This document shows positions 19,478 through 28,577 of a stretch of 64,000 nucleotides of DNA, piece after piece. Within the stretch, counting starts at the first letter, position 1; every line of letters starts with the position of its first letter. The notes beneath the pieces are model-generated. The model had not been told where the DNA came from, searched no databases, and saw only the letters and a program-made list of their open reading frames with translations. Origin of the DNA: an uncultured Oscillospiraceae bacterium (GTDB lineage: Bacteria > Bacillota > Clostridia > Oscillospirales > Acutalibacteraceae); contig UQHH01000007.1 in NCBI GenBank assembly GCA_900540865.1, forward strand, positions 12,003 through 76,002. Reading direction: 5' to 3'. The translations under genes were made by a program, and so were the position numbers.

Positions 19478-19534
19478 ATAATGAATTGTACAAAGGACGT
19501 TTGCGTCTTAAAAATAAATTAGGGAATGAAACGC

Positions 19535-20413
19535 ATGATAAAGAGCATGACAGGCTTCGGAAGAAGCGAGCAGAAGATAAACGGCAGGGAAATTTCCGTT
19601 GAAATCAAGTCGGTCAACCATCGTTATTTTGAGCTCAACTGCAAAACGAGCAGGGGCTACGCCTTTTTGGAGGAAAAGCTCAAGGCATACCTCCAGCAGC
19701 GTGTGTCGCGCGGAAAAATCGATTTATACGTGTCGGTCGTCTGCGCGGAAGAAACACAGGCAAACGTTACGCTGAACCACAGCCTTGCCGCGGGCTATGT
19801 CGCGGCGCTCAAAGAAATTGCCGCGGCCTACGGCGTGCAGGACGATATTTCCGTTTCCTCCGTCGCGCGGTTTACAGACATCTTCACCGTGCACAAGGCG
19901 CAGGAGGACGAGGACGAGGTCTGGCAGAGCGTGCTCCCGGTGCTCGACAGCGCGATGGAAAGCTTTATGAATATGCGTAAGGCTGAGGGCGCGCGCATGA
20001 AGGAGGACGTATTGAGCCGCTCCAAGACGATTCTCTCCATTGTGGAGCAAATTGACGAGCAGTCCCCACAGACGGTCGCGCAGTACCGTGAAAAGCTGGA
20101 GGAAAGGCTCAAAGAGCTGCTGGAGTCCGCCTCGGTCGACGAACAGCGCCTTTTGACGGAAGCGGCCATCTTTGCCGATAAAACGGCGGTCGCGGAAGAA
20201 ACCGTCCGCCTGCGCAGTCACTTCTCCCAGCTTGAAAAGTTTATGGAGGCCAAAGAGCCGGTCGGCAGGAAAATCGATTTTATCCTTCAGGAAATGAACA
20301 GGGAGGCCAACACCATCGGCTCCAAGGTGCAGAACGCGCCGCTTGCGCATCTCGTCGTTGAAATCAAGTCGGAGCTTGAAAAAATCAGGGAACAAATCCA
20401 GAACATCGAATAA
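19535..20413 (+). CDS. yicC: YicC family endoribonuclease
   Basis: 292-residue protein of the YicC/YloC family, described as an endoribonuclease in E. coli. The conserved start is MIKSMTGFGRSE; the frame can be extended to 19526, but AGGG sits at proper distance only for ATG 19535. Other family stretches are IKSVNHRYFE, RVSRGKIDLYV and the C-terminal KIDFILQEMNREANTIGSK. First gene of the long operon; remA follows after 60 bases, as in other Firmicutes. Confidence 0.95.
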   Translation: MIKSMTGFGRSEQKINGREISVEIKSVNHRYFELNCKTSRGYAFLEEKLKAYLQQRVSRGKIDLYVSVVCAEETQANVTLNHSLAAGYVAALKEIAAAYGVQDDISVSSVARFTDIFTVHKAQEDEDEVWQSVLPVLDSAMESFMNMRKAEGARMKEDVLSRSKTILSIVEQIDEQSPQTVAQYREKLEERLKELLESASVDEQRLLTEAAIFADKTAVAEETVRLRSHFSQLEKFMEAKEPVGRKIDFILQEMNREANTIGSKVQNAPLAHLVVEIKSELEKIREQIQNIE

Positions 20414-20473
20414 AGGCCGTTTTTACAGGCGCCTTATTATAAAAGCAAAAAGTAAAAGACGGATGTGGTGTTT

Positions 20474-20728
20474 ATGAAGCTTTTGAACATTGGCTTTGGC
20501 AATATGGTATCGGGCGACCGCATTATCGCGATTGTATCTCCCGACAGCGCCCCAATCAAGCGCATTGTGCAGGACGCAAAGGAGCAGGGCATGCTCATCG
20601 ACGCAACCTACGGCAGACGGACAAAATCGGTCGTTATCATGGACAGCGACCATGTGGTCCTGTCCGCGAAGAATCCCGAGAGCCTGGGCAACCGGGCGGC
20701 GGTTGAGGAGGTGAGCGAGCATGATTGA
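20474..20728 (+). CDS. remA: RemA/DUF370 family DNA-binding regulator
   Basis: 84 residues. The family hallmark is the N-terminal KLLNIGFGNMVSGDRIIAIVSPDSAPIKR, followed by DATYGRRTKSVVIMDS. In Bacillus RemA activates biofilm matrix genes as an oligomeric DNA-binding ring; in Clostridia its targets are less known. ATG 20474 is chosen by alignment with homologues; GTG 20465 is possible. Its 3' end overlaps gmk by eight bases, showing tight coupling. Confidence 0.95.
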   Translation: MKLLNIGFGNMVSGDRIIAIVSPDSAPIKRIVQDAKEQGMLIDATYGRRTKSVVIMDSDHVVLSAKNPESLGNRAAVEEVSEHD

Positions 20729-21347
20729 CAAAAAAGGGCTGCTCGTCATCATTTCCGGCCCGTCGGGCGCGGGAAAGGGAACGGTCGTCAAGGAGCTTGT
20801 GCAGCGGAGCGATAAAATAAAGCTTTCCGTCTCCGCTACTACGCGCGCGCCGCGCGTGGGAGAGGAGCACGGCAGGGAATATTTCTTTATTACGCGCGAG
20901 GATTTCGAGCAGCGCATAAAGGACGGCGCGGTGCTTGAATACGCGCAGTACTGCGGCAACTATTACGGCACCCCCAGAAAATACGTGGAGGAGCAGTGCG
21001 CGCTTGGAAACGACGTCATCCTCGAAATCGAGGTGCAGGGCGGCAGGCAGGTCAAACAGCTCTGCCCCCAGGCGGTGAGTATTTTCGTCGTGCCGAAATC
21101 GTTTGAAATCCTCTCGCAGCGCCTGCGCGGCAGGGGAACGGAGGACGAGGAAACGGTGCGCCGCCGCCTGCAAACAGCCCTGTCAGAGCTGGAACAGGCA
21201 AAGCTTTACGATTACATTGTAATCAACGACAGCCTTTCGGACTGTGTTGACGATATACTGGGCATACTACGCTCAGAAAAAAACAAAACCGGCAATATGC
21301 TGAATTTTATAAAGGAAGTGCTTGATAATGCGCAGACCATCAGTTGA
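20721..21347 (+). CDS. gmk: Guanylate kinase
   Basis: ATP-dependent phosphorylation of GMP to GDP in the cytosol. 208 residues. P-loop SGPSGAGKGTV, GMP-binding LSVSATTRAPRVGEEHGREYFF, and lid region RLRGRGTEDEETVRRRL are all present. GAGGAGGTGAG precedes ATG 20721 within the end of remA. It overlaps the rpoZ start by 20 bases. Confidence 0.97.
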   Translation: MIDKKGLLVIISGPSGAGKGTVVKELVQRSDKIKLSVSATTRAPRVGEEHGREYFFITREDFEQRIKDGAVLEYAQYCGNYYGTPRKYVEEQCALGNDVILEIEVQGGRQVKQLCPQAVSIFVVPKSFEILSQRLRGRGTEDEETVRRRLQTALSELEQAKLYDYIVINDSLSDCVDDILGILRSEKNKTGNMLNFIKEVLDNAQTIS

Positions 21348-21531
21348 CGACATGCTCAATAACAGAATAACAAGATACGCGCTTGTGATTGCCGTTGCAA
21401 AACGCGCAAGGGAAATCGCCGCGGAATTTGAAAAGGAGACCATTATCACGGACGAAAAGCCCGTGCTGCTCGCAATCGACGAATTCAAGCAGCATAAATA
21501 CAGCATCCTCGAGCCGGAAGTCGATGACTGA
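21328..21531 (+). CDS. rpoZ: DNA-directed RNA polymerase omega subunit
   Basis: 67-residue omega subunit, which helps assembly of the RNA polymerase beta' subunit. Typical sequence MRRPSVDDMLNNRITRYALV, VAKRAREIA and VLLAIDEFKQHKY. ATG 21328 has AAGGAAG nine bases upstream; an in-frame TTG at 21322 is too close. Its stop overlaps the priA start. In many Firmicutes coaBC lies between rpoZ and priA; here it is absent. Confidence 0.95.
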   Translation: MRRPSVDDMLNNRITRYALVIAVAKRAREIAAEFEKETIITDEKPVLLAIDEFKQHKYSILEPEVDD

Positions 21532-23974
21532 TTCCCCCCGGCTTATCGCCTGTGTGGCGGTAGAAAATTCCGTTTACCATTTCGACAAAGCGTTCAGCTA
21601 TCTTGTTCCGGAAGGCCTTACATCCTGCGTCAAAACAGGGTGCAGGGTTCTTGTGCCTTTTTCAAGGAACAATAAAAAAAAGCAGGGCTTTGTTTTGGAA
21701 TTGTCCCAAAGCGGCGAGACAAAGGGGCTGAAGGAGATTTCCTCCGTGCTCGACGAACGCCCGCTTCTGACCGGAGAGCTTGCGCGCCTTGCCTTTTTTA
21801 TGAAGGAGCGCTGCTACTGTACGCTGTACGACGCTGCAAAAGCAATGCTTCCGGCGGGCATCGGCTACCGGGTGACTTCCCTTTACAGCCTTGCGGAAGG
21901 CATTGAGGAGGAGCTGCTTGATGAGGAGGAAGCGCGTCTTTTCCATTGTGTAAAAAACAACGGCGGCTCTATGAAAAAGGGGCCGCTTTTTGAAGCGATG
22001 GGCTACGCTGCCGACAACCCGCTGCCCGACAGTATGGCGCGGCGCGGCCTTTTGGTCAAATCGGACGACGCGGCCCGTAAGGTCGGGGACGCGTCCGTCA
22101 AGATGCTCCGTTTGTGTGAAACAATGCCGGAAGCGGTAAAAACGACCGCAAAGCAGGAGGAGGTTTTGAGCCTGCTGCGCGCGGCTGGCGCCGTTTCCGT
22201 CAAGGAGCTTTGCTATTACACGGGGCTTACCTCGGCGGTTGCCGGCGCGCTTGTAAAAAAGGGGCTGGCCGAATACTTCAGCGCGGAGGTCCTGCGCGCG
22301 CCGCGCCGTGAGCCTGTATCCTCACAGAAAACGAAGCTTACCCTAACAAAGGAACAGCAAAACGCCTATAACGGCCTTTTGCGCGAATACCGTTCGGGCA
22401 AGGCGCATGTTTCCCTGCTGTACGGCGTGACCGGCTCGGGAAAAACCTCCGTCTTTATGAAGCTGATAGACGAGGCCGTAAAAGATGAAAAAGGCGTTAT
22501 CGTTATGGTGCCGGAAATCGCGCTTACCCCGCAGATGATTTCCCTGTTTTCCTCACGCTACGGGGACGACGTGGCGGTGTTTCACAGCGGCCTGTCTTTG
22601 GGGCAGCGGCTCGACGAATGGAAGCGTGTGCGCCGCGGCCTTGCGAAAATTGCCATCGGGACGCGCAGCGCCGTGTTCGCGCCGTTTGAGAACGTCGGCT
22701 TAATCATAATGGACGAGGAACAGGAATATACTTATAAATCGGAATCTGCGCCGCGCTACCACGCGCGGGAGATTGCAAAGCGGCGCTGTGTCGAACACGG
22801 CTGCCTGCTGCTGCTTTCGTCGGCAACGCCGTCGGTCGAAAGCTATTACTTTGCCAAAAACGGGAGCTATTCCCTTCATATACTGAAAAACCGTTACGGC
22901 GCCGCCAAGCTGCCGGAGGTACTCATGGCGGACATGAACATCGAACAGGAGCAGGGCAACACGACGGGCTTTTCCTCCGTCTTATTGGAAGGACTGGAGG
23001 AAAACCTCGAATCGGGGCGGCAGTCGATTCTGCTGCTCAACCGCAGGGGGCATAATACGTTTGTGTCGTGCCGCAGCTGCAAGGAGGTCGTCACCTGTCC
23101 GAACTGCTCGATTTCTTTGACGTTCCATTCCGCGAACAACCGCCTGATGTGCCACTACTGCGGCTACTCGCAGGGCATTGCAGACGAATGCCCCACGTGC
23201 CACAGCCACAGTTTGCGTTACGCGGGCATGGGCACGCAGCGCGCGGAGGCGTCCTTGGCGCAGCTTCTTCCACAGGCGCGCATATTAAGGCTGGACGCCG
23301 ACGCCACCATGTCGAAATACTCGCACGAAAGGCTGCTCGGGCAGTTTTCCAAAGGGGAATACGACATCATGATAGGCACGCAGATGGTCGCAAAGGGGCT
23401 CGATTTCCCGAATGTGACGCTCGTTGGGGTACTAAACGCCGACCAGATGCTTTATGGGGACGATTTCAGGAGCTACGAGCGCGCGTTTTCCCTGCTGACG
23501 CAGGTGGTTGGCCGTTCCGGACGGGGCGGTTATTCCGGGCGCGCCGTCATCCAGACCTTTACGCCGGAAAGCCCTGTCATCCGCCTTGCCGCCATGCAGG
23601 ACTACGGCCGTTTTTTTGAGGGCGAAATCGCGCTGCGCCGCGCAATGCTCTACCCGCCGTTTGCGCAGCTATGCATGATTGGCTTTGTCGGCGGGGATGA
23701 TAACAAAACACACCGCGCGGCAAACGCCTTTACGAAAACGCTCTGCGAAAGGGCGAAAACAGAGCATCCAAATATGCCGCTGCGCGTGCTCGGCCCAACG
23801 GCGGCCATGGTCAAAAAGGTGAGCAACAAGTACCGCTATAAGCTGGTGCTCAAATGTAAAAACGACAAAAGCTTCCGCGAAATGCTTTCCGGGCTTCTTA
23901 CCGAATTCGGCAAAGACAGGGCGTATGCGGACGTTACGGCATACGCCGATATGAACCCGGACTCAATACTATAA
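21524..23974 (+). CDS. priA: Primosomal protein N' (replication restart helicase PriA)
   Basis: 3'-to-5' DNA helicase that reloads the replisome at stalled forks. 816 residues from ATG 21524, overlapping the rpoZ stop. N-terminal 3' DNA-binding part (VAVENSVYHFDKAFSYLVP), Walker A GVTGSGKTSV, DEXH-box, zinc-binding cysteines (CRSCKEVVTCPNC, CHYCGYSQGIADECPTCHS) and helicase motifs (IGTQMVAKGLDFPNVTLVGVLNAD, QVVGRSGR). The usual DEEH of motif II reads DEEQ here (residues 397-400, bases 22712-22723). Otherwise complete. Confidence 0.96.
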   Translation: MTDSPRLIACVAVENSVYHFDKAFSYLVPEGLTSCVKTGCRVLVPFSRNNKKKQGFVLELSQSGETKGLKEISSVLDERPLLTGELARLAFFMKERCYCTLYDAAKAMLPAGIGYRVTSLYSLAEGIEEELLDEEEARLFHCVKNNGGSMKKGPLFEAMGYAADNPLPDSMARRGLLVKSDDAARKVGDASVKMLRLCETMPEAVKTTAKQEEVLSLLRAAGAVSVKELCYYTGLTSAVAGALVKKGLAEYFSAEVLRAPRREPVSSQKTKLTLTKEQQNAYNGLLREYRSGKAHVSLLYGVTGSGKTSVFMKLIDEAVKDEKGVIVMVPEIALTPQMISLFSSRYGDDVAVFHSGLSLGQRLDEWKRVRRGLAKIAIGTRSAVFAPFENVGLIIMDEEQEYTYKSESAPRYHAREIAKRRCVEHGCLLLLSSATPSVESYYFAKNGSYSLHILKNRYGAAKLPEVLMADMNIEQEQGNTTGFSSVLLEGLEENLESGRQSILLLNRRGHNTFVSCRSCKEVVTCPNCSISLTFHSANNRLMCHYCGYSQGIADECPTCHSHSLRYAGMGTQRAEASLAQLLPQARILRLDADATMSKYSHERLLGQFSKGEYDIMIGTQMVAKGLDFPNVTLVGVLNADQMLYGDDFRSYERAFSLLTQVVGRSGRGGYSGRAVIQTFTPESPVIRLAAMQDYGRFFEGEIALRRAMLYPPFAQLCMIGFVGGDDNKTHRAANAFTKTLCERAKTEHPNMPLRVLGPTAAMVKKVSNKYRYKLVLKCKNDKSFREMLSGLLTEFGKDRAYADVTAYADMNPDSIL

Positions 23975-23987
23975 AAGGATGATTTTT

Positions 23988-24455
23988 ATGGCAATCAGAA
24001 ATATTGTAAAAGAGGGCGACCCGGTCCTTAATAAAGTAAGCAGAAAGGTCGATAAGTTCGACGAGCGGCTTTGGACGCTTATCGACGATATGGCCGAAAC
24101 GCTCCATAAGGAGCAGGGCGCGGGGCTCGCGGCGCCCCAGGTCGGCATTTTGCGCCGTGTCGTCGTAATCGATGTCGGCGGTGGGGTCATAGAGCTTGTA
24201 AACCCCGAAATTATCGAAAAAAGCGGCGAACAGCGCGAAATCGAGGGCTGCCTGTCCTGTCCGGGACAGTGGGGTATTACAAAACGCCCGATGTTTGTGA
24301 TGGTCAAGGCGCAGGACCGCAACGGCAAGGAGTTTAAAATGAGCGGCGAGGGCCTGCTCGCAAAGGCTTTCTGCCACGAAATCGACCATCTCGATGGAAT
24401 CCTCTTCAAGCAGCATGTCATCCGCATGCTCAAGCCGGAGGAGCTCGAGGGCTGA
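23988..24455 (+). CDS. def: Peptide deformylase
   Basis: Metal-dependent removal of the formyl group from nascent protein N-termini. 155 residues from ATG 23988 (MAIRNIVKEGDPVL), with AAAAGGA upstream. The three family motifs are intact: GAGLAAPQVG, EGCLSCPG (metal Cys) and HEIDHLDGILF (two metal His and catalytic Glu). Next to fmt, as is common. Confidence 0.97.
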   Translation: MAIRNIVKEGDPVLNKVSRKVDKFDERLWTLIDDMAETLHKEQGAGLAAPQVGILRRVVVIDVGGGVIELVNPEIIEKSGEQREIEGCLSCPGQWGITKRPMFVMVKAQDRNGKEFKMSGEGLLAKAFCHEIDHLDGILFKQHVIRMLKPEELEG

Positions 24456-24497
24456 TTTTACAGAAATTTCATGGAATTGTGACACAGGAGTGATACA

Positions 24498-25415
24498 ATG
24501 AAAGTTGTATATATGGGAACGCCGGATTTTGCCGTCCTGCCGCTTGAAAGCATCCTTGCGGCGGGGCACGAGGTTGCGGGCGTTTTTACGCAGCCGGACA
24601 AGCCGAAGGGCAGGGGCTACGAGCTTGCGCCGCCGCCTGTCAAGGTTTGTGCGCTGGCGCGTGGCCTTACCGTATACCAGCCGCAAACGCTCAAGGACGG
24701 GGCGGCCCTGGAAATACTCCGGGCGCTTCAGCCTGACGTTATCGTCGTGGCGGCCTACGGTAAAATCCTGCCGAAGGAAATCATCCATTTGCCAAAGTAC
24801 GGCTGTATCAACATACACGCGTCCCTGCTTCCGAAGTACCGCGGCGCGGCGCCCATTCAGCGCTGTATCCTAGAAGGGGAAACGCAAACGGGCGTGACCG
24901 TCATGTATATGGATGAAGGGCTCGACACGGGCGATATGCTCATAAAGGAATCGACTCCTATCGGCCCGGACGAAACTGCGGGCAGCCTGCACGACCGTCT
25001 GGCGCAAATGGGCGCGGCTTTAATTGCGGACGCGCTTTCGCTTCTCGAAAACGGTACGGCTCCGAGGGAAAAGCAGGACGGCAGCCTTTCCTGCTATGCC
25101 TCCATGCTCGATAAGTCCATTTCCAGAATCGACTGGAATAAAACGAGCCTGCAGGTGCATAATCAGGTCAGGGGGCTTAACCCGTGGCCTTCCGCTTCCT
25201 CTGTTTTAAATGGCAAGACGGTTAAAATTCATAAAACGAAATGCAGCGCCATGGCGGGGGAGCCCGGTACCGTGCTTTCCATAGAGCCGCTGACCGTCGC
25301 CTGCTCAGACGGCGCGGTTGAAATCCTGGAATTACAGCTGGAAGGAAAGAAGCGTATGAACGCCGCCGATTTCCTGCGGGGACATAAAATATCGCCGGGC
25401 CAGCGGTTCGGCTGA
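24498..25415 (+). CDS. fmt: Methionyl-tRNA formyltransferase
   Basis: Formylates initiator Met-tRNA using 10-formyltetrahydrofolate. 305 residues. N-terminal catalytic domain with MGTPDFAVLPL, TQPDKPKGRG, NIHASLLPKYRGAAPIQ (catalytic Asn/His) and MDEGLDTGDML; C-terminal tRNA-binding domain with GLNPWPSA. Works in sequence with def just upstream. Confidence 0.97.
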   Translation: MKVVYMGTPDFAVLPLESILAAGHEVAGVFTQPDKPKGRGYELAPPPVKVCALARGLTVYQPQTLKDGAALEILRALQPDVIVVAAYGKILPKEIIHLPKYGCINIHASLLPKYRGAAPIQRCILEGETQTGVTVMYMDEGLDTGDMLIKESTPIGPDETAGSLHDRLAQMGAALIADALSLLENGTAPREKQDGSLSCYASMLDKSISRIDWNKTSLQVHNQVRGLNPWPSASSVLNGKTVKIHKTKCSAMAGEPGTVLSIEPLTVACSDGAVEILELQLEGKKRMNAADFLRGHKISPGQRFG

Positions 25416-25454
25416 TTTTTAATAAAGCAGCATATTTGAAAGGTGTGAGAGGCT

Positions 25455-26159
25455 TTGCCGTTTTTCTATTGGTTCGATTGGACCTATATGGTTTTTATCC
25501 TGCCCGCTATCATTATTACGATGATTGCGCAGGTTCGCGTCAATTCCGCGTTTCACAAATATTCCAAAATACAAAACCTGCATAACCTCACCGGAGCGCA
25601 GGCCGCGCAGCGCGTGCTTGCCACCCATGGCGTGAGCGGCGTGCAGATTGAACACGTGGCGGGTAAAATGACCGACCACTTCGACCCGCGCACGAACGTC
25701 ATCCGTTTGTCTGACAGCGTTTACGGCTCAACCACCATCGCGGCCGTCGGGATTGCCGCGCATGAGGCGGGCCATGCCGTCCAGCACGCGCAGGGCTATC
25801 TGCCCAATAAAATCAGGGGCGTGCTCGTCCCGCTTGCGAATGTCGGCTCCAGGGTTTCGTGGATTTTGATTATCATCGGGCTGTTTTTGCCCCTTCAATA
25901 CGACTGGGTGCTTTATCTGGGCATCCTGTTTTACGCGCTGTCCGTTTTATTCACCATCGTAACGCTGCCGGTCGAGTTCAACGCAAGCAAACGCGCTTTA
26001 CAGACAATCGACGAAACGAACATGCTCATGGGCGAGGAATACGCGGGCGCCAAAAAAGTGCTTTCAGCCGCCGCTATGACGTACGTTGCAGCGGCCTTCA
26101 CCGCTATCATGAGCTTACTGCGCCTTTTAACGATTGCCAACCGGCGCAGCAGCCGCTGA
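25455..26159 (+). CDS. yugP: Membrane zinc metallopeptidase, YugP family
   Basis: 234 residues with an N-terminal membrane segment, zinc motif HEAGHAVQHAQGY (HExxH), and two or three more hydrophobic segments near residues 125-175 and 205-225. Resembles the YugP/neutral zinc metallopeptidase group often found between fmt and rsmB in Clostridia. TTG start at 25455 behind AAGGTG. Substrate unknown. Its stop abuts the rsmB start. Confidence 0.88.
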   Translation: MPFFYWFDWTYMVFILPAIIITMIAQVRVNSAFHKYSKIQNLHNLTGAQAAQRVLATHGVSGVQIEHVAGKMTDHFDPRTNVIRLSDSVYGSTTIAAVGIAAHEAGHAVQHAQGYLPNKIRGVLVPLANVGSRVSWILIIIGLFLPLQYDWVLYLGILFYALSVLFTIVTLPVEFNASKRALQTIDETNMLMGEEYAGAKKVLSAAAMTYVAAAFTAIMSLLRLLTIANRRSSR

Positions 26160-26160
26160 C

Positions 26161-27492
26161 GTGGGGCAGGCAAGAAGGGCGGCGCTCGAGGCGCTGCTTA
26201 GGGTAGAGCGGGAGGACGCTTATTCCAACCTGGCTCTGAACGCCGCCGTAAAGAAGTACGCGCTCGACGGGCGCGACGCTTCTCTTGCGGGCGCTCTCCT
26301 ATACGGTGTGCTCGAACAGAAGCTCCTGCTCGATTATGTCATAACGTCTTATTCCAAAACGCCGCTTAAAAAGCTCCAGCCTGAGGTGTTGGGTATCCTG
26401 CGCATGGGCGTTTACCAGCTTTTGTTTATGGACAAGGTGCCGCAGAGCGCCGCGGTCAACGAATCGGTAAAGCTTGCGAAATATAAAAAGCTCTTTTCCG
26501 CTTCCGGCTTTATCAACGGCCTTTTGCGCGCCGTTTCACGCGCGCAGGTCAAATATACGCTGCCGGACGAGAGCAAGGATAAGCTGTCCCATATCAGCAT
26601 AAAATACTCCTGTCCTAAGGAAATTATAAAACTTTGGCAGCGCGCCTACGGCGAAGCTGCCGCGCTGTCCATACTTTCCTCCCTTTCAGGCAGGCCGCCG
26701 CTTACGGCGCGCGTCAACACGCTGCTTTGCGACAGGGAAGAACTGGCGCAAAAACTTTTGGCGGAAGGAATCGAGTCCGAACCCGTCCCGTTTTTGAAAA
26801 ACGCGCTGACCCTTACGCACACGGGGGCGCTTGAAAGCTCGCCGGCGTTTATAGAAGGCCTGTTTACGGTGCAGGACCTATCCTCCCAGCTTTTATGCGG
26901 GCTGCTTTCTCCAAAGCCCGGCTGTGTGCTTTCAGATGTCTGCGCGGCTCCCGGCGGTAAAAGCATGAACTGCGCGATGTATATGGAAAACCGCGGCGAA
27001 ATTTACGCGTATGACTTATATGAACATAAAATTCCCCTGATGGAGCAGGCGGCAAAGCGGCTCCATATCGGTATTGTAAAGCCTTCGGTGCGCGACGCCC
27101 TCAGTAACGCGCCGCTTGTCCCGTCCGATTACATTCTCTGCGACGTTCCGTGCTCAGGGCTCGGCCTGCTCAGGCGGAAGCCGGAAATCCGCTATAAAAA
27201 GGATTTGGGGCTTGATACCCTGCCGGAGCTTCAATACCGGATTCTTGAAAACTCCGCGCGGTATCTCAAAAAGGGCGGAACCCTTTTCTACTCGACCTGT
27301 ACGCTCAATCCCGCTGAAAACAGCGGGGTCGTCAGGCAATTTCTTGCAGGGAATCCGGACTTTGCGCCCCTGCCGCTTTCTCTTCCGAAGGGAATAAACA
27401 GGGGAATAGAGGAAAACGAAAACGAGCTCACGCTTTTCCCGCATGTAAACGGTACCGACGGATTCTTTATCAGCGCAATGAAAAGGATGTGA
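26161..27492 (+). CDS. rsmB: 16S rRNA (cytosine-967-C5) methyltransferase
   Basis: Methylates C967 of 16S rRNA with SAM. About 443 residues. N-terminal NusB-like RNA-binding domain (ARRAALEALLRVEREDAYSNLAL), then the methyltransferase core: DVCAAPGGKSMNCA (SAM site), DVPCSGLGLLRRKPEIRY (catalytic Cys) and YSTCTLNPAENSGVV (second Cys). The start is likely GTG 26161, one base after the yugP stop, by translational coupling; TTG 26134 inside yugP is the alternative. Confidence 0.93.
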   Translation: MGQARRAALEALLRVEREDAYSNLALNAAVKKYALDGRDASLAGALLYGVLEQKLLLDYVITSYSKTPLKKLQPEVLGILRMGVYQLLFMDKVPQSAAVNESVKLAKYKKLFSASGFINGLLRAVSRAQVKYTLPDESKDKLSHISIKYSCPKEIIKLWQRAYGEAAALSILSSLSGRPPLTARVNTLLCDREELAQKLLAEGIESEPVPFLKNALTLTHTGALESSPAFIEGLFTVQDLSSQLLCGLLSPKPGCVLSDVCAAPGGKSMNCAMYMENRGEIYAYDLYEHKIPLMEQAAKRLHIGIVKPSVRDALSNAPLVPSDYILCDVPCSGLGLLRRKPEIRYKKDLGLDTLPELQYRILENSARYLKKGGTLFYSTCTLNPAENSGVVRQFLAGNPDFAPLPLSLPKGINRGIEENENELTLFPHVNGTDGFFISAMKRM

Positions 27493-27497
27493 CCCCT

Positions 27498-28535
27498 ATG
27501 CTTTTGGACATCAAATCCATGACGCCGGAGGAATTGGCGGAATCCCTTGCGCCGCTGGGGCTCAAGCCCTACCGCGCGCAGCAGATATTCCAGTGGCTGC
27601 ATGAGAAATCTGTCGAGCGCTTTGACGAAATGCTCAATATCCCGAAGAACACGCGCAAAAAGCTTGAGGAGATTTATTACATTTCTGTTGCAAATATTGA
27701 AAAAAAGCTGATTTCTTGTTATGATGATACAATAAAATATTTGTACCGGCTGCACGATGGAACCTTTGTAGAAGCCGTTTTGATGAGCTACCACCACGGT
27801 TATACCATGTGTATTTCCACGCAGGCAGGCTGTAAAATGGGCTGCACGTTCTGCGCTACGGGGCAGGGCGGCTTTGAGCGGAACCTGACCGCAAGCGAAA
27901 TGCTCTGCCAGATACAATCGGCGCAAAAGGACAACCATATCCGCATATCGAACGTCGTGCTCATGGGCATGGGCGAGCCGCTCGACAATTACGAAAACGT
28001 GCTGCGTTTTTTAAAGCTTGTTTCAGACGGAGAAGGCCTCAATATCGGAATGCGCCATATTACGCTCTCCACCTGCGGCCTGGCGGACAAAATTTATGAT
28101 TTGGCCGACAGGCGCATGCAGATTACGCTTTCCGTTTCCCTGCACGCGCCGAACGACGCGCTCCGCTCACAGACGATGCCGGTCAACAAGCGTTTTCCAG
28201 TTGATGAGCTTTTAAACGCCTGCCGTTATTACGCGCAAAAAACAGGCCGCCGCGTTACGTTTGAATATGCCATGATTGACGGCCTCAACGACAGCCAGCA
28301 GTGCGCGCAGGAGCTTGCGGGCAGGCTCAAGGGTATGCTCTGCCATGTGAACCTCATCCCGGTCAATACGACCGCCGGCGCGCCCTATCAAAAAAGCGGG
28401 CATGAAAGGCTTGTCGCTTTTTGCAATATTTTAGAAAAAAACGGCGTGACCGCTACGGTGCGCAGAACGCTCGGCGCGGACATCAACGCCTCATGCGGCC
28501 AGCTCAAGGGCCGCCATATAAAAGAAAATGGATGA
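27498..28535 (+). CDS. rlmN: Dual-specificity RNA methyltransferase RlmN (radical SAM)
   Basis: Radical SAM enzyme making 2-methyladenosine in 23S rRNA and some tRNAs. About 345 residues. N-terminal YRAQQIFQWLHEK, the 4Fe-4S cluster motif CKMGCTFCATG, VLMGMGEPLDNYENV and a C-terminal region with VRRTLGADINASCGQL (catalytic Cys). ATG 27498 has AAAGGA ten bases upstream; GTG 27489 overlaps that site. Confidence 0.96.
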   Translation: MLLDIKSMTPEELAESLAPLGLKPYRAQQIFQWLHEKSVERFDEMLNIPKNTRKKLEEIYYISVANIEKKLISCYDDTIKYLYRLHDGTFVEAVLMSYHHGYTMCISTQAGCKMGCTFCATGQGGFERNLTASEMLCQIQSAQKDNHIRISNVVLMGMGEPLDNYENVLRFLKLVSDGEGLNIGMRHITLSTCGLADKIYDLADRRMQITLSVSLHAPNDALRSQTMPVNKRFPVDELLNACRYYAQKTGRRVTFEYAMIDGLNDSQQCAQELAGRLKGMLCHVNLIPVNTTAGAPYQKSGHERLVAFCNILEKNGVTATVRRTLGADINASCGQLKGRHIKENG

Positions 28536-28577
28536 AACCACCCTCTTTGAAAAATACTAAATGAAGGAGGAAACAGC

